Part shown: positions 55,443 to 64,000 of the stretch, piece after piece
How the letters are laid out: each line of letters starts with the position of its first letter
How positions within the stretch are numbered: the first letter of the stretch is position 1
Assembly (NCBI GenBank): GCA_965219175.1
Contig: CBDCNI010000001.1
Span: 2,976,001 to 3,040,000 of the forward strand
Length of the DNA stretch: 64,000 nucleotides
Reading direction: 5' to 3'
From: JBBPZK01 sp965219175
Lineage (GTDB): Bacteria; Actinomycetota; Rubrobacteria; Rubrobacterales; Rubrobacteraceae
Notes under the pieces: model-generated
Seen by the model: the letters and a program-made list of their open reading frames with translations, nothing else
What the model was told of the DNA's origin: nothing
Database searches by the model: none
Made by a program: the position numbers and the translations under genes

Positions 55443-56593
55443 GCCTGCGGATACTGCTGGTCGGTGGGCCGATGTACGAGCCGCTCTATTCGCGTATCGA
55501 AGAGTTCGAGGAACGTGAGGGCGTCGGGGTGGAGACGGTCGTGGCGCCTACCCACCCGGAGTTGAACGAGCGGATAGAGGAAGAATTCGGGGCGGGTGAG
55601 GCTTCTTATGATTTGATCTCCACCCACACCAAATATGCTCCCAGCCAGAAGCAGTGGCTCCTTCCGCTGGACGAATATCTGGAAGGCGACGAGCTGGAAA
55701 CGTTCTCGGATCGCACGATGGAACTCGCGCGCATCAACGGAGACCTCTACGGCGTCCCGCGCAACCTGGACGTAAAGCTCCTCTACTACCGCACCGACCT
55801 CATGGACGACCCTCCCTCATCGTGGGAAGGGTTGTTGGAGACGGCGGCGCGGCTCAGGTCGGACGGCCTCTACGGCTTCGTATTTCCAGGCAAGGAGTCC
55901 GGGCTCTTCGGACACTTCTTCGAGTTGCACGCGATGGCGGGAGGGAAGATGTTCGATGACTCCGGAGCGCCGGCCCCGCGCATGAACGACGGTGCGGGAC
56001 TCTGGGCGCTCGGGATGCTTAAGGAGCTCTACAAACAGGCTGCACCGGAAGAGACACCCGACTGGCACTACGACGAGGTCGCCGTGTGTTTCAGGAGGGG
56101 TGAGGCGGCGATGTCAACCGACTGGCCCGGCGGGTTCTACACCTACGAGGAAGCGGATAGCGCGGTCAGGGGACGCTACAACGCGGCGCTCTATCCCGAA
56201 GGCGCGGCCGGCCGATTCATCTACTCCAGTTCCCACACCTTTGCGATACCGCGCACCGTCCGGGACCGTGAGGGCGCGCTGGCCCTGCTTCGCTTCCTGA
56301 CCTCGCGCGAGTCGCAGGCGTATGAAGCGCGGCTCGGGACGCTTCCGGCGCGCGGCGACGCCCTCTCCGAAGCACAGTCCGAGACGGAGACGGGGTCCCT
56401 GGCTGAGAGGAGGTGGAACCTGCTAGAAGAGGCTCAAGGATACGCTCTTGTACCTCCGAAGCATCACAACTACCCGGCGGTCGAGGACGCCATCTGGGAA
56501 GGTATCCGCGAGGCGCTTGTGGGAAACAAGAGCGTCGAGCAGGCGCTCGAAGATACCGAAGCCGCGGCGAAAGTAGCGGCCGAGGGCGGCTAA
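55439..56593 (+). CDS. Solute-binding-protein-fold protein without signal peptide
   Basis: The 384-residue protein follows the family-1 ABC binding-protein fold (VSLRILLVGGPMYEPLYSRI, YGVPRNLDVKLLYYRTDLM, MSTDWPGGFYTY, FIYSSSHTFAIPRT). The mature fold begins at residue 2, with no hydrophobic signal and no lipobox. The GTG start overlaps the SGNH stop, which fixes the N-terminus and argues against a missed signal. No permease is adjacent. It may bind a sugar inside the cell, as a carrier, sensor or enzyme subunit; alternatively the signal was lost. Confidence 0.75.
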   Translation: MSLRILLVGGPMYEPLYSRIEEFEEREGVGVETVVAPTHPELNERIEEEFGAGEASYDLISTHTKYAPSQKQWLLPLDEYLEGDELETFSDRTMELARINGDLYGVPRNLDVKLLYYRTDLMDDPPSSWEGLLETAARLRSDGLYGFVFPGKESGLFGHFFELHAMAGGKMFDDSGAPAPRMNDGAGLWALGMLKELYKQAAPEETPDWHYDEVAVCFRRGEAAMSTDWPGGFYTYEEADSAVRGRYNAALYPEGAAGRFIYSSSHTFAIPRTVRDREGALALLRFLTSRESQAYEARLGTLPARGDALSEAQSETETGSLAERRWNLLEEAQGYALVPPKHHNYPAVEDAIWEGIREALVGNKSVEQALEDTEAAAKVAAEGG

Positions 56594-56652
56594 TAGTACG
56601 GTGTGGCGGCGCGTGAAACTCTGTTGTGTTGGACCAAGTCAGGAGGAGAGCG

Positions 56653-57603
56653 ATGACAGAGAGTAGGGTTGCAGATCCTTCGTCCAGGCGAATGCTGGGT
56701 GGGACGGGGCTCTCCGTTTCACCTATCTGTATCGGGTGCGCCTCCCTGGGAGACATGCCGGAGACCTTCGAGTACTCGGTCTCCGAAGAGCAAGCGAGAC
56801 GGACGCTCCGGACGGTATTCGAGAGTCCCGTCAACTTCCTCGACACAGCCGCTTCTTACGGCGACGGGGAGAGCGAGCGCCGTATCGGCGAGGCGCTGCG
56901 TGAGATGGGAGGACTCCCTGAAGGTGTCGTGCTGGCGACAAAAGCGGACCGGGACCTCACCAGCGGCGACTTCTCGGGAGAGCAGATGCGTCGCTCGGTG
57001 GAACGAAGCCTGGAACTCCTCGGGTTGGAGAGGATACAACTCCTCTACCTCCACGATCCGGAGCACGAATCTTTCGAGCACATGATGTCCTCAGGAGGAC
57101 CGGTCGAGGCGCTGAGGGAACTTCAGGAAGAAGGAATCATAGAGCATCTCGGGGTCGCGGGAGGACCGATAGACCTCATGATCCGGTTCGTCGAGACGGA
57201 TCTCTTCGAGGCCGCCATTACCCACAACCGCTACACACTAGTGGAACAGAGCGCCGAACCGCTCCTGGACGCGGCTGCGGAGCGCGGTATCGCCCTCCTG
57301 AACGCCGCCCCTTACGGCAGCGGCATCCTCGCCAAGGGGCCGGATTCCTACCCCCGCTACGCTTACAGTGAAGCACCGAAAGAGATGGTGGACCGGGTCC
57401 GGCGGATGCAGGAGGCGTGCCGGGAGCACGACATTCCGCTGGCGGCCGCGGCGCTCCAGTTCTCGACGCGAGATCCCCGCGTAACATCCACGATAGTCGG
57501 CGTGAGCCGGCCCGAACGGGTCGAACAGACGGTAGAACTCGCCACCCATCCCATCCCGGACGAGTTGTGGGAAACGCTCGAAACTCTCTCCGCCTCCGGT
57601 TAA
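56653..57603 (+). CDS. Aldo/keto reductase (sugar dehydrogenase-like)
   Basis: The 316-residue AKR barrel has the catalytic set FLDTAASYGDGESE (Asp, Tyr), VLATKADRD (Lys) and LLYLHDPE (His), and a C-terminal NADP site (VGVSRPERVEQTVEL). It resembles D-threo-aldose 1-dehydrogenase / L-fucose dehydrogenase. ATG at 56653 follows AGGAGGAG. It is third in the plus-strand trio. Its TAA shares the TTAA at 57600-57603 with the stop of the convergent lactonase gene. Confidence 0.88.
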   Translation: MTESRVADPSSRRMLGGTGLSVSPICIGCASLGDMPETFEYSVSEEQARRTLRTVFESPVNFLDTAASYGDGESERRIGEALREMGGLPEGVVLATKADRDLTSGDFSGEQMRRSVERSLELLGLERIQLLYLHDPEHESFEHMMSSGGPVEALRELQEEGIIEHLGVAGGPIDLMIRFVETDLFEAAITHNRYTLVEQSAEPLLDAAAERGIALLNAAPYGSGILAKGPDSYPRYAYSEAPKEMVDRVRRMQEACREHDIPLAAAALQFSTRDPRVTSTIVGVSRPERVEQTVELATHPIPDELWETLETLSASG

Positions 57604-58484
57604 CGGTGCGGGGCATATCCGGCGGTGCGGCAGCGGATGCGGTAGAGGCCCGAGTCGGCGGTCAGGTACAGGGTGCGAGCGTCATCGTCGCCCCAGGCCA
57701 GGTTGGCGGTGTTCTCGGGGACATCGATGTGGGCGAGCATCTTTCCTTCGGGTGAAGATACCCAGATCCCGCCTTTGCCGGTGCAGTAGACGTTTCCCCG
57801 AACGTCCACCTTCACGCCATCGGGGACCTCGTCTCCTTCAGAGGGGATCTCGACCAGCACCTCCCCGCCAGAAAGCGCCCACCCGGTCTCTATCCCGAAG
57901 ACGCGGATGTGGCTCCGCTCGGTATCGGCGACGTAGAGCCGGTCTTCTTCCGGCGAGAGGGCGAGGCCGTTCGGCCCGACGAAGTCATCCACAAGCAACT
58001 CTGCGGTTTTGGATTCGGGCGGGACGCGGTAGACGCCCTGGAAAGTTATCTCCCGCTCACCGCCGCCGCCTTCTTCTACCTTGGTCAGGCCGTAGGTCGG
58101 GTCGGTGAAGATGAGCGAACCGTCGCGCGCCGCCACCACGTCGTTCGGGGAGTTGAATTTCTTACCCTCGTAGCCATCCACGATCACCTCTACACCGTCC
58201 CCGGTCTCCCTCGTGAGGCGGCGGGTCCGGTGCTCGCAGGAAACGAGGCGACCTTCGGTATCCCTCGTATGGCCGTTCGAGAAGTTGCTCGGTTGGCGGT
58301 AGACCTGCACGCCGCCAGAGTCGTCGTAGCGGTGCATCGCGTTCCCTATGACGTCCGAAAACGTCAGGTAGCCCTCCTCGAAGTTCCACACCGGACCCTC
58401 CGCCCACGAGAACCCACCGCCCAAGTGCTCGACTCGCGCGTCCGGGTCGAACAGTTCTTCCACCGCGCTTTCGAAAATCTCCAT
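57600..58484 (-). CDS. SMP-30/gluconolactonase family protein
   Basis: This 294-residue six-bladed propeller lactonase has metal-site residues in FSWAEGPVW (Glu), KFNSPNDVV (Asn), FVGPNGLALSPEED (Asn) and LYVADTERSHI (Asp). It would hydrolyse an aldonolactone to the aldonic acid in an oxidative sugar pathway. It is last in the sugar-acid cluster, 35 bases after an SDR gene. Confidence 0.9.
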   Translation of the reverse strand: MEIFESAVEELFDPDARVEHLGGGFSWAEGPVWNFEEGYLTFSDVIGNAMHRYDDSGGVQVYRQPSNFSNGHTRDTEGRLVSCEHRTRRLTRETGDGVEVIVDGYEGKKFNSPNDVVAARDGSLIFTDPTYGLTKVEEGGGGEREITFQGVYRVPPESKTAELLVDDFVGPNGLALSPEEDRLYVADTERSHIRVFGIETGWALSGGEVLVEIPSEGDEVPDGVKVDVRGNVYCTGKGGIWVSSPEGKMLAHIDVPENTANLAWGDDDARTLYLTADSGLYRIRCRTAGYAPHR

Positions 58485-58519
58485 ACTCCACCTCCAGGTT
58501 GACTTGCCTCGTCTCCAGG

Positions 58520-59275
58520 TTAGCTCATTAGCTGGCCGCCGTTGACTTCGATGATCTCCCCGACCAGGTAGTCTGCCGCCGGAGAGACCAGGAAAGTCAC
58601 TATACCGGCCGTCTCCTCCGGCGTCCCTTCGCGACCCATCGGGATCGTGTTCAACAGGTTCTCCCGGACGTCCGGCGGAGTGTAGCGGTCGTGGAACGGG
58701 GTGGTTATTACGCCGGGGGCCACGCCGTTGACCAGGATGTTCTCCGAGACGAGTTCCTTCGCCATCGCGCGGGTCAGATTGCTCACGCCCGCTTTGGAGG
58801 TCGCGTAGGCGACGGAACCAGGACCGCCGCCGTTGCGGGCGGCTACGGAGGTCATGTTGACGATCCTACCCCGCCCCAGGCTCCTCATCATCGGCAGGAC
58901 CGCCTGGGAGCAGAGGTAGACGCTCTTCAGGTTCACGTTCATCACCCGGTCCCAGAGGTCTTCGGTCATCTCGGAGAAGGTGCGGCGTTCTATCAGGGCT
59001 CCGGCGTTGTTGACCAGGATGCCCACGTCGCCGAAACGGTCCCCGATCTCCCCCACCATCCTCCCGACCTCCGCCGCATCCGAAACATCTCCCCCTACGA
59101 GCATCGCCTCACCGCCGCCGGCCTCGATCTCCCCCACGACCTCCCGCGCCTCATCTCCACTATTGTTATAGTGAACCGCAACGCGGCATCCCTGTTTCGC
59201 GAGGTCCAAAGCGCACGCGCGGCCGATACCCGTGCTGCTCCCCGTAACCCACGCCACCTCTCCAGAAAAATTCAC
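58520..59275 (-). CDS. SDR oxidoreductase (sugar 1-dehydrogenase / FabG-like)
   Basis: The 251-residue classical SDR has TGSSTGIG, NNAGAL, catalytic YATSK and the C-terminal GEIIEVNGGQLMS. The sequence around strand 2 (AVHYNNS) suggests NADP. By position between a lactonase and a dehydratase gene it probably oxidises an aldose to the lactone, though FabG-like sequences are poor predictors. The 88 bases upstream contain AT-rich repeats of ATGC type that could hold a promoter. Confidence 0.88.
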   Translation of the reverse strand: MNFSGEVAWVTGSSTGIGRACALDLAKQGCRVAVHYNNSGDEAREVVGEIEAGGGEAMLVGGDVSDAAEVGRMVGEIGDRFGDVGILVNNAGALIERRTFSEMTEDLWDRVMNVNLKSVYLCSQAVLPMMRSLGRGRIVNMTSVAARNGGGPGSVAYATSKAGVSNLTRAMAKELVSENILVNGVAPGVITTPFHDRYTPPDVRENLLNTIPMGREGTPEETAGIVTFLVSPAADYLVGEIIEVNGGQLMS

Positions 59276-59363
59276 GCTTCTCCTTTCGCTCGCTTAGAGC
59301 CTCGTAAGCAGGCCCAATGTTACGCATGTTTGTATTGCATAAATGATACGCGTCAGCAACAAC

Positions 59364-61151
59364 TCAGTGGTTGTGGCGCGGGGTTTTGGATGCGACTTTC
59401 CGGTACTTGAGCGCTGCTTCCAGGGCGCCACCGCCGTCGAGTTGGCCGACTGAGTCGCGGTAGATCTCCTGCCAGGGCGTGTGGTTCTCCGGTATTGGGG
59501 GAGCTTCATCTTCGCGTTTGCGGCGTTCGATCTCTTCCTCTTCTACCAGCGCGTCGCAGCGTCCGGTGTTCAGGTCTATGCGGATCACATCACCGGTCCG
59601 CAGCCAGGAGAGGCCGCCGCCGGCCGCGCTCTCGGGTGCCGCGTGGAGTATGGAAGGGCTGTCGGAGGTACCGGACTGCCGGCCGTCGCCGATGGTTGGC
59701 AGTGTGGTAACGCCACGCTTCAGGAGGGCGTCCGGGGGCTGCATGTTGACGACCTCCGCCGAGCCCGGCCACCCGATGGGACCGGCCCCGCGCATCACCA
59801 GTATGCTGCGCTCGTCGAGGTTCAGGTCCGGGTCGTTGATGCGGTGATGATAGTCTTCCGCGCCGTCGAAGACGACCGCGCGACCCTCGAAGACGTTCTC
59901 TTTACCGGGGTCCCGGAGGTATCGGGCGCGGAACTCTTCGGAGATCACACTGGTCTTGATGATCGCGAAATCGAAGAGGTTGCCGGAGAAGACGAGGGAA
60001 CCGGCTCTCTCTTGCAGAGGCTTTTCGTAAGCCGCGATCATTTCTCTGTCCGTACTCTCGCGCCCCGCGATATTCTCGGCCAGCGTCCGGCCGGTAACGG
60101 TCGGGACCCCACCCTCGATCCTACCGGCCTTCAAGAGTTCCGTCAGCATGGCGGGTACGCCTCCGGCGCGGTGGAACCGCTCGCCCAGGTACTCACCGGC
60201 GGGTTGCATGTTAACGAGCAGCGGTACGTCGTAACCGTGAGCCCAGTCGGCTGGTTCGATCTCCACCCCCGCGTGACGCGCCATCGCCATGATGTGCGGC
60301 TGGGCGTTGGTCGAACCGCCCATGGCCGTGACGGCGACGATGGCGTTCAGGAAGGACTCTCGCGTCAGCACCTTCGACGGTCGCAAGTCTTCGTGGGCCA
60401 TCTCCACTATTCGGCGACCGGTCTCGTAGGCTATCTGGCCGCGCTCTCGGTAGGGAGCGGGGATCATGGCGCATCCGGGCAGCGAGAGGCCCAGCACCTC
60501 GGCGACGGAGTTCATGGTGGAAGCCGTCCCCATCGTGTTGCAGTGACCGGCCGAATTCGCGGAGGCGAGGGCGGCATCGAAGAACTGCTCCTCGCTGATC
60601 TCACCGGCGGCCAGGCGTCGGCGGCTCTTCCAGATCACGGTCCCCGAGCCGACGAGCTCGCCCTCGAAGTACCCGTCGAGCATCGGCCCGCCGGAGAGGA
60701 CGATGGCCGGGATATCCACGGTGGACGCGGCCATGATCCCAGCCGGCGTCGTCTTGTCGCAGCCGGTGGTTAATACCACGGCGTCTATGGGATAACCGTA
60801 CAGGACTTCCACCAGCCCCAGATAAGCGAGGTTCCGGTCCAGGGCGGCGGTCGGCCGGCGGCAGTTCTCGAAAATAGGATGGACCGGGAACTCCATCGGG
60901 ACTCCACCCGCGTCCCGGATGCCGTCCCGCACGCGGCGCGCGAGTTCCAGGTGGATGCGGTTGCAGGGCGAGAGGTCGCTGCCGGTCTGGGCGATGCCGA
61001 TAACGGGCTTCCCGGAACGCAACTCGTCCGGCGTAAGCCCGTAGTTCATGAACCGCTCCAGGTAGAGCGCGGTCTGGTCCATGCGCTCCGGGTCGTCGAA
61101 CCAGTCTAGCGACCGAAACCTGCGCGCTGGACGGACGGTATCATCGGTCAT
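59364..61151 (-). CDS. IlvD/Edd-family sugar-acid dehydratase
   Basis: The 595-residue iron-sulfur dehydratase carries the cluster cysteines in SPCNRIH, TTGCDKTTPAG and GHCNTMGTASTMNSVAE. Overall it is closest to L-arabinonate/D-xylonate dehydratases (N-terminal RSLDWFDDPERMDQTALYLE) rather than branched-chain IlvD. It converts an aldonate to the 2-keto-3-deoxy acid. ATG at 61151 has AAGGGGG upstream. Flanking dehydrogenase, lactonase and transporter genes support a non-phosphorylative sugar pathway. Confidence 0.92.
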   Translation of the reverse strand: MTDDTVRPARRFRSLDWFDDPERMDQTALYLERFMNYGLTPDELRSGKPVIGIAQTGSDLSPCNRIHLELARRVRDGIRDAGGVPMEFPVHPIFENCRRPTAALDRNLAYLGLVEVLYGYPIDAVVLTTGCDKTTPAGIMAASTVDIPAIVLSGGPMLDGYFEGELVGSGTVIWKSRRRLAAGEISEEQFFDAALASANSAGHCNTMGTASTMNSVAEVLGLSLPGCAMIPAPYRERGQIAYETGRRIVEMAHEDLRPSKVLTRESFLNAIVAVTAMGGSTNAQPHIMAMARHAGVEIEPADWAHGYDVPLLVNMQPAGEYLGERFHRAGGVPAMLTELLKAGRIEGGVPTVTGRTLAENIAGRESTDREMIAAYEKPLQERAGSLVFSGNLFDFAIIKTSVISEEFRARYLRDPGKENVFEGRAVVFDGAEDYHHRINDPDLNLDERSILVMRGAGPIGWPGSAEVVNMQPPDALLKRGVTTLPTIGDGRQSGTSDSPSILHAAPESAAGGGLSWLRTGDVIRIDLNTGRCDALVEEEEIERRKREDEAPPIPENHTPWQEIYRDSVGQLDGGGALEAALKYRKVASKTPRHNH

Positions 61152-61214
61152 AGAAGCCCCCTTCTCGTGCCGGCTTCAAGACGATCGTAGACACCCGCTC
61201 CCCTCCGTCATCTC

Positions 61215-61964
61215 CTACACCGGAGGCGTCGCGGTAGAAGTTTTACCGAGCGCCTGTATCGCTGTCGGGACCATCGTCAGTTCCGGGACGTAAGCTCGCG
61301 GCGGCAAGGTCGCCAGGAATAGGCAGGCAGAGGCTACATCTTCTGGCTTGAGGGCGTTGTCCCGGACCTCTTTCGGGGGCGGATCGGGGCGGTTGTCCAG
61401 GATGGGAGTATCTACGATGCCGGGGTTGATCGAGCTGAAGCGGACGCCGTTTACGTGCTCCTCGAAACCTGCGGCGTGTGCAAGCTCGGTCATCCCGGCC
61501 TTCGACGCCTGGTAGGCCGGCCCGGAGGCGTCCGGCCAGCGTCCGGAGACGCTGCTGACGAGGATGACGAGGCCCTGGGAAGCTCGCAGGTAAGGGAGCG
61601 CGGCCCGGATCGCATAGAACGCGCCGGAGAGGTTCACGGAGATCATCTGGTCCCAACCTTCGGCGGTGAGTTGATCCAGCCGCCGCTCCGGGAAGTTCAT
61701 CCCCGCCGCCACGACCATCACGTCTATCCCGTCGGACTCCCCGATCTCCTCGACCGCTCTCCGGACAGCCTCCCCATCCGAGATGTCCAGCACGTGGGCC
61801 GTCACGGACCGCTCTCCCATACCCTCCTCTATCACCTCGCGGCGACGGGCTGCGGCGTGGACGGTGGAGCCGGCATCAGCGAAGAGCTTGGCCGTTTCGA
61901 GACCGATGCCGCTGCTCGCCCCGATCACGAACACCGTCTTGCCCGAGAGCACCCCTTCCGCCAT
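61215..61964 (-). CDS. SDR oxidoreductase
   Basis: This 249-residue SDR has GASSGIG, VVAAGMN in place of the usual NNAG, and catalytic YQASK. Possibly it acts on a 2-keto-3-deoxy sugar acid or a polyol. ATG at 61964 overlaps the alcohol dehydrogenase stop (TAATG); the frame reaching 62102 is inside that gene. Confidence 0.87.
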   Translation of the reverse strand: MAEGVLSGKTVFVIGASSGIGLETAKLFADAGSTVHAAARRREVIEEGMGERSVTAHVLDISDGEAVRRAVEEIGESDGIDVMVVAAGMNFPERRLDQLTAEGWDQMISVNLSGAFYAIRAALPYLRASQGLVILVSSVSGRWPDASGPAYQASKAGMTELAHAAGFEEHVNGVRFSSINPGIVDTPILDNRPDPPPKEVRDNALKPEDVASACLFLATLPPRAYVPELTMVPTAIQALGKTSTATPPV

Positions 61965-62989
61965 TACTCCCCGACCTCCGCGAGGAAGACCTTGATCTGG
62001 GTAGATGGTCCTTTCACCAGGTCCGCGAAAGCCTCCGGCCCCTCTTCCAGCGACAAGACCGGCGGCAACTCTCCGATGCCAGCTTTCCCTTCTACGAGCC
62101 ACTGCAAAGCTTGCTCGTAGTCTTCGGCGGTGTAAGCGTAGGAGCCCTGGAGGGTTACCTGGTTCCGCACCACGTCGTGGAAGCCGAGCGTCGTGTCATC
62201 GTCGTGCAAACCTATGTAGACGACCCTTCCACCAGGACGCACCAGCTCCAGCGCCGCCCGGCGCGTCACCTCGGCCCCGACGGCGTCTATCACGAGGTCT
62301 ACACCGAGGCCCTCCGTCGGTTCTTCGAGGGCTTCGCGAACCTCGTCGGCCGAAGCGTAGGCGGCGCCGGCTCCGAGCCCGAGCGCCTGATCCCGCCGTC
62401 CCTCGTGCGGCTCGACGACGTATACCTCGGGTGCGCCGTCGAGCACGGCAGCCTGGAGGCACATCAGACCGATGGTCCCGCCGCCGATGACCACCGCATG
62501 CTCTACCGGATCGCCCGCCAGTCCCAGCCGCGCGGCGTGTACCCCGTTCGCCAGCGGTTCGGCCAGTGCTCCCGTGCGCGAGTCGACACCTTCCGGCAGC
62601 GGGTAGACGTTTGACTCCGGGGCGAGCGTGTACCCGGCGAAGCCTCCGGGAGAGTGGATGCCGATAAGCTTGCGGTTCGGGCATAGGTTCGTATACCCGG
62701 CGCGGCACAGGGGGCACGTCCCATCCGAGGTGAGCGGGTTGACGGCCACGACACGCCCGATGAGGTTTTCGCTCACGCCCTCACCGACCTCGGTCACGGT
62801 CCCGGCGAACTCGTGGCCCATGACGAGCGGTGGGGTCCGGTTGCCCATCCTGCCGAGGTAGCCCTCTATCTCCGAGCCGCAGATACCAGCGGCGGTGGGC
62901 TGCACTATCACCATCCCCGGCTCGACGGTGGGCTCGGAAGCCTCCTCCACCGACATCTTCTCCGGGCCGTTCCATACCAGACTCTTCAT
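61964..62989 (-). CDS. Zinc-type medium-chain alcohol dehydrogenase
   Basis: The 341-residue MDR has catalytic zinc ligands in AGICGSE and MGHEFAG, and a Rossmann motif GGGTIGLMCLQ. It resembles sorbitol/threonine/galactitol dehydrogenases. The structural zinc loop reads DGTCPLCRAGYTNLC: the first of four Cys is Asp. It sits between an MFS transporter and an SDR, so it probably oxidises a sugar or polyol. Confidence 0.9.
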   Translation of the reverse strand: MKSLVWNGPEKMSVEEASEPTVEPGMVIVQPTAAGICGSEIEGYLGRMGNRTPPLVMGHEFAGTVTEVGEGVSENLIGRVVAVNPLTSDGTCPLCRAGYTNLCPNRKLIGIHSPGGFAGYTLAPESNVYPLPEGVDSRTGALAEPLANGVHAARLGLAGDPVEHAVVIGGGTIGLMCLQAAVLDGAPEVYVVEPHEGRRDQALGLGAGAAYASADEVREALEEPTEGLGVDLVIDAVGAEVTRRAALELVRPGGRVVYIGLHDDDTTLGFHDVVRNQVTLQGSYAYTAEDYEQALQWLVEGKAGIGELPPVLSLEEGPEAFADLVKGPSTQIKVFLAEVGE

Positions 62990-62996
62990 CAGTTCA

Positions 62997-64000
62997 TCAT
63001 CCTGCCTCTCGTACTGTTTGGGTCGTTTCCACCTGTTGCCTGCGCACCTTGACCGTCAACATTACAACGCCCGCCAGGAACAGCGCCACAGCCAGGGCGC
63101 TCGCCGTGGTCACGAAGCTGCCCCCGCTCTGGTCCTGGAGATAGCCGCCCAGGTACGGACCAGCGAAGCCGCCGAGGTTGCCGAGCGCGTTGATCATGCC
63201 CATAGCGCCACCGGCCACCGCCGCCGGCATCGCCCCTGAAGCCGAGGCCCAGAACGGCCCATCATAGGCCAGGGCGCCACCCATAGCCAGGCTTATGAGG
63301 CCAATGGCGAGCGCGACGGAATCGCTCCCGACGACTACCGAGGCAACCAGCGAAGCCGCCCCGATGAACATGGCGATAAACACGTGCAGCGAGTACCGGC
63401 CGTCTTTATCAGCCGTCCAACCATTCAGCCACAGCCCGATTATGGCGACCACGTAGGGTATCGCCGTGAGGAGTCCGACCGTGCCGATCCCCTGTTTGCT
63501 GATGTTCTCCACGAGGGTCGGCAGCCACAGGTTGATGCCGTAGAAACCTATCTGGATCAGGAAATACACGGCGACCAACTGCCAGACGACGCCGCTCCTC
63601 AGAGCCTGGCCGTAACCCTGCACTTCGGGGGTATTTTGGCGTTCCTCGGCTATGGTATTCTCGATGTAATTGCGCTCCCCTTCCGAGACCCAAGAGGCTT
63701 CGGAGGGCCAGTCGGCGGCCAGCCACCACCACAGGGGGGCGGCGATCAGGAACGGGAAGGCTCCCTCTACGAAGAACAACGTGCGCCAGTCGGAGAACGA
63801 GAGGATCCAGCCGGATAGAGGAGCCGTGATGATCGAAGCTATGGCGATGTTCATGATCCAGTAAGCATACGCCCTGGCCCGCTCCCGTGCCGGGAACCAG
63901 TGGCTTATCAAGACGAGTATCGCCGGCCAGATGCCGCCCTCAGCCACCCCGAGCAGGAAGCGGACGGTGAGGAGTTGCCAGTAGGTCTCGACGAACCCGC
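62997..64000 (-). CDS. MFS transporter, anion:cation symporter type (5' end outside the window)
   Basis: The frame is open to the right edge; the visible 334 residues begin within the fourth helix region (VRFLLGVAEGGIWPAI), so roughly the first 100 residues are missing. About nine helices are visible, with the central loop SEASWVSEGERNYIENTI. The RFLLGVAEG motif and loop match the ACS group that moves hexuronates, galactonate and other sugar acids. It is the first visible gene of the sugar-acid cluster, eight bases from the alcohol dehydrogenase. Confidence 0.88.
   Translation of the reverse strand, partial: GFVETYWQLLTVRFLLGVAEGGIWPAILVLISHWFPARERARAYAYWIMNIAIASIITAPLSGWILSFSDWRTLFFVEGAFPFLIAAPLWWWLAADWPSEASWVSEGERNYIENTIAEERQNTPEVQGYGQALRSGVVWQLVAVYFLIQIGFYGINLWLPTLVENISKQGIGTVGLLTAIPYVVAIIGLWLNGWTADKDGRYSLHVFIAMFIGAASLVASVVVGSDSVALAIGLISLAMGGALAYDGPFWASASGAMPAAVAGGAMGMINALGNLGGFAGPYLGGYLQDQSGGSFVTTASALAVALFLAGVVMLTVKVRRQQVETTQTVREAG

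Overview
This window reads as chromosomal DNA of a high-GC actinobacterium, most likely Rubrobacter or a close relative. That placement is inference from gene content: the GlgE/TreS-Pep2 glucan pathway, a class E sortase, a DEDDh/GIY-YIG fusion nuclease, many GTG and TTG starts, and dense head-to-tail operons. About 52 protein genes are called. I see no rRNA, tRNA, CRISPR array, transposase or integrase, and no gene-free gap exceeds about 275 bases.

Bases 1-10,860 are housekeeping and envelope genes: the tail of a degenerate M23-like protein, a site-2-type protease, an OmpR/PhoR-type two-component pair, a RuvA-like helix-hairpin-helix protein overlapping a DEDDh-GIY-YIG nuclease, moeA, a class E sortase, a small lipoprotein, and a thioesterase-SDR pair. 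Bases 10,929-25,263 are one six-gene minus-strand operon, glgE > treS-pep2 > glgB > glgX > treZ > treY. It can turn trehalose into branched alpha-glucan and turn that glucan back into trehalose. A palindrome-rich divergent region (25,264-25,534) separates it from an Nramp-related membrane protein and a 30-residue membrane peptide. A truncated sulfotransferase and a uridine-kinase-like gene follow.

Bases 28,157-36,930 form a carbohydrate-use locus: a Tat-exported putative six-hairpin glycosidase, a binding protein with two permeases, two GH130 enzymes, and a ROK regulator flanked by two matching operator-like sites. Bases 36,953-41,232 hold lutABC, with a LarA-type (nickel-pincer racemase family) gene divergent from it. 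After a lipoprotein and an unknown gene come two ribose-type ABC importers. One is joined to a fucose/arabinose-isomerase-like enzyme. The other is joined to a cyclase-family hydrolase, a metallo-beta-lactamase-fold hydrolase and a LacI regulator. A plus-strand trio follows: SGNH hydrolase, a solute-binding-fold protein with no signal peptide, and an aldo/keto reductase. The window ends in a minus-strand sugar-acid cluster: MFS transporter (cut by the window edge), zinc alcohol dehydrogenase, SDR, IlvD/Edd dehydratase, SDR and SMP-30 lactonase.

Together the right half looks like a plant- or polysaccharide-sugar utilisation region, and the centre like a trehalose/glycogen storage and stress module. 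No single gene is wholly alien. The most interesting points are the nuclease/RuvA-like pair, the GH130 locus with its copied signal-peptide cassette and twin operators, the closed trehalose-glucan operon with its palindromic control region, and the signal-less binding protein coupled to an SGNH hydrolase.
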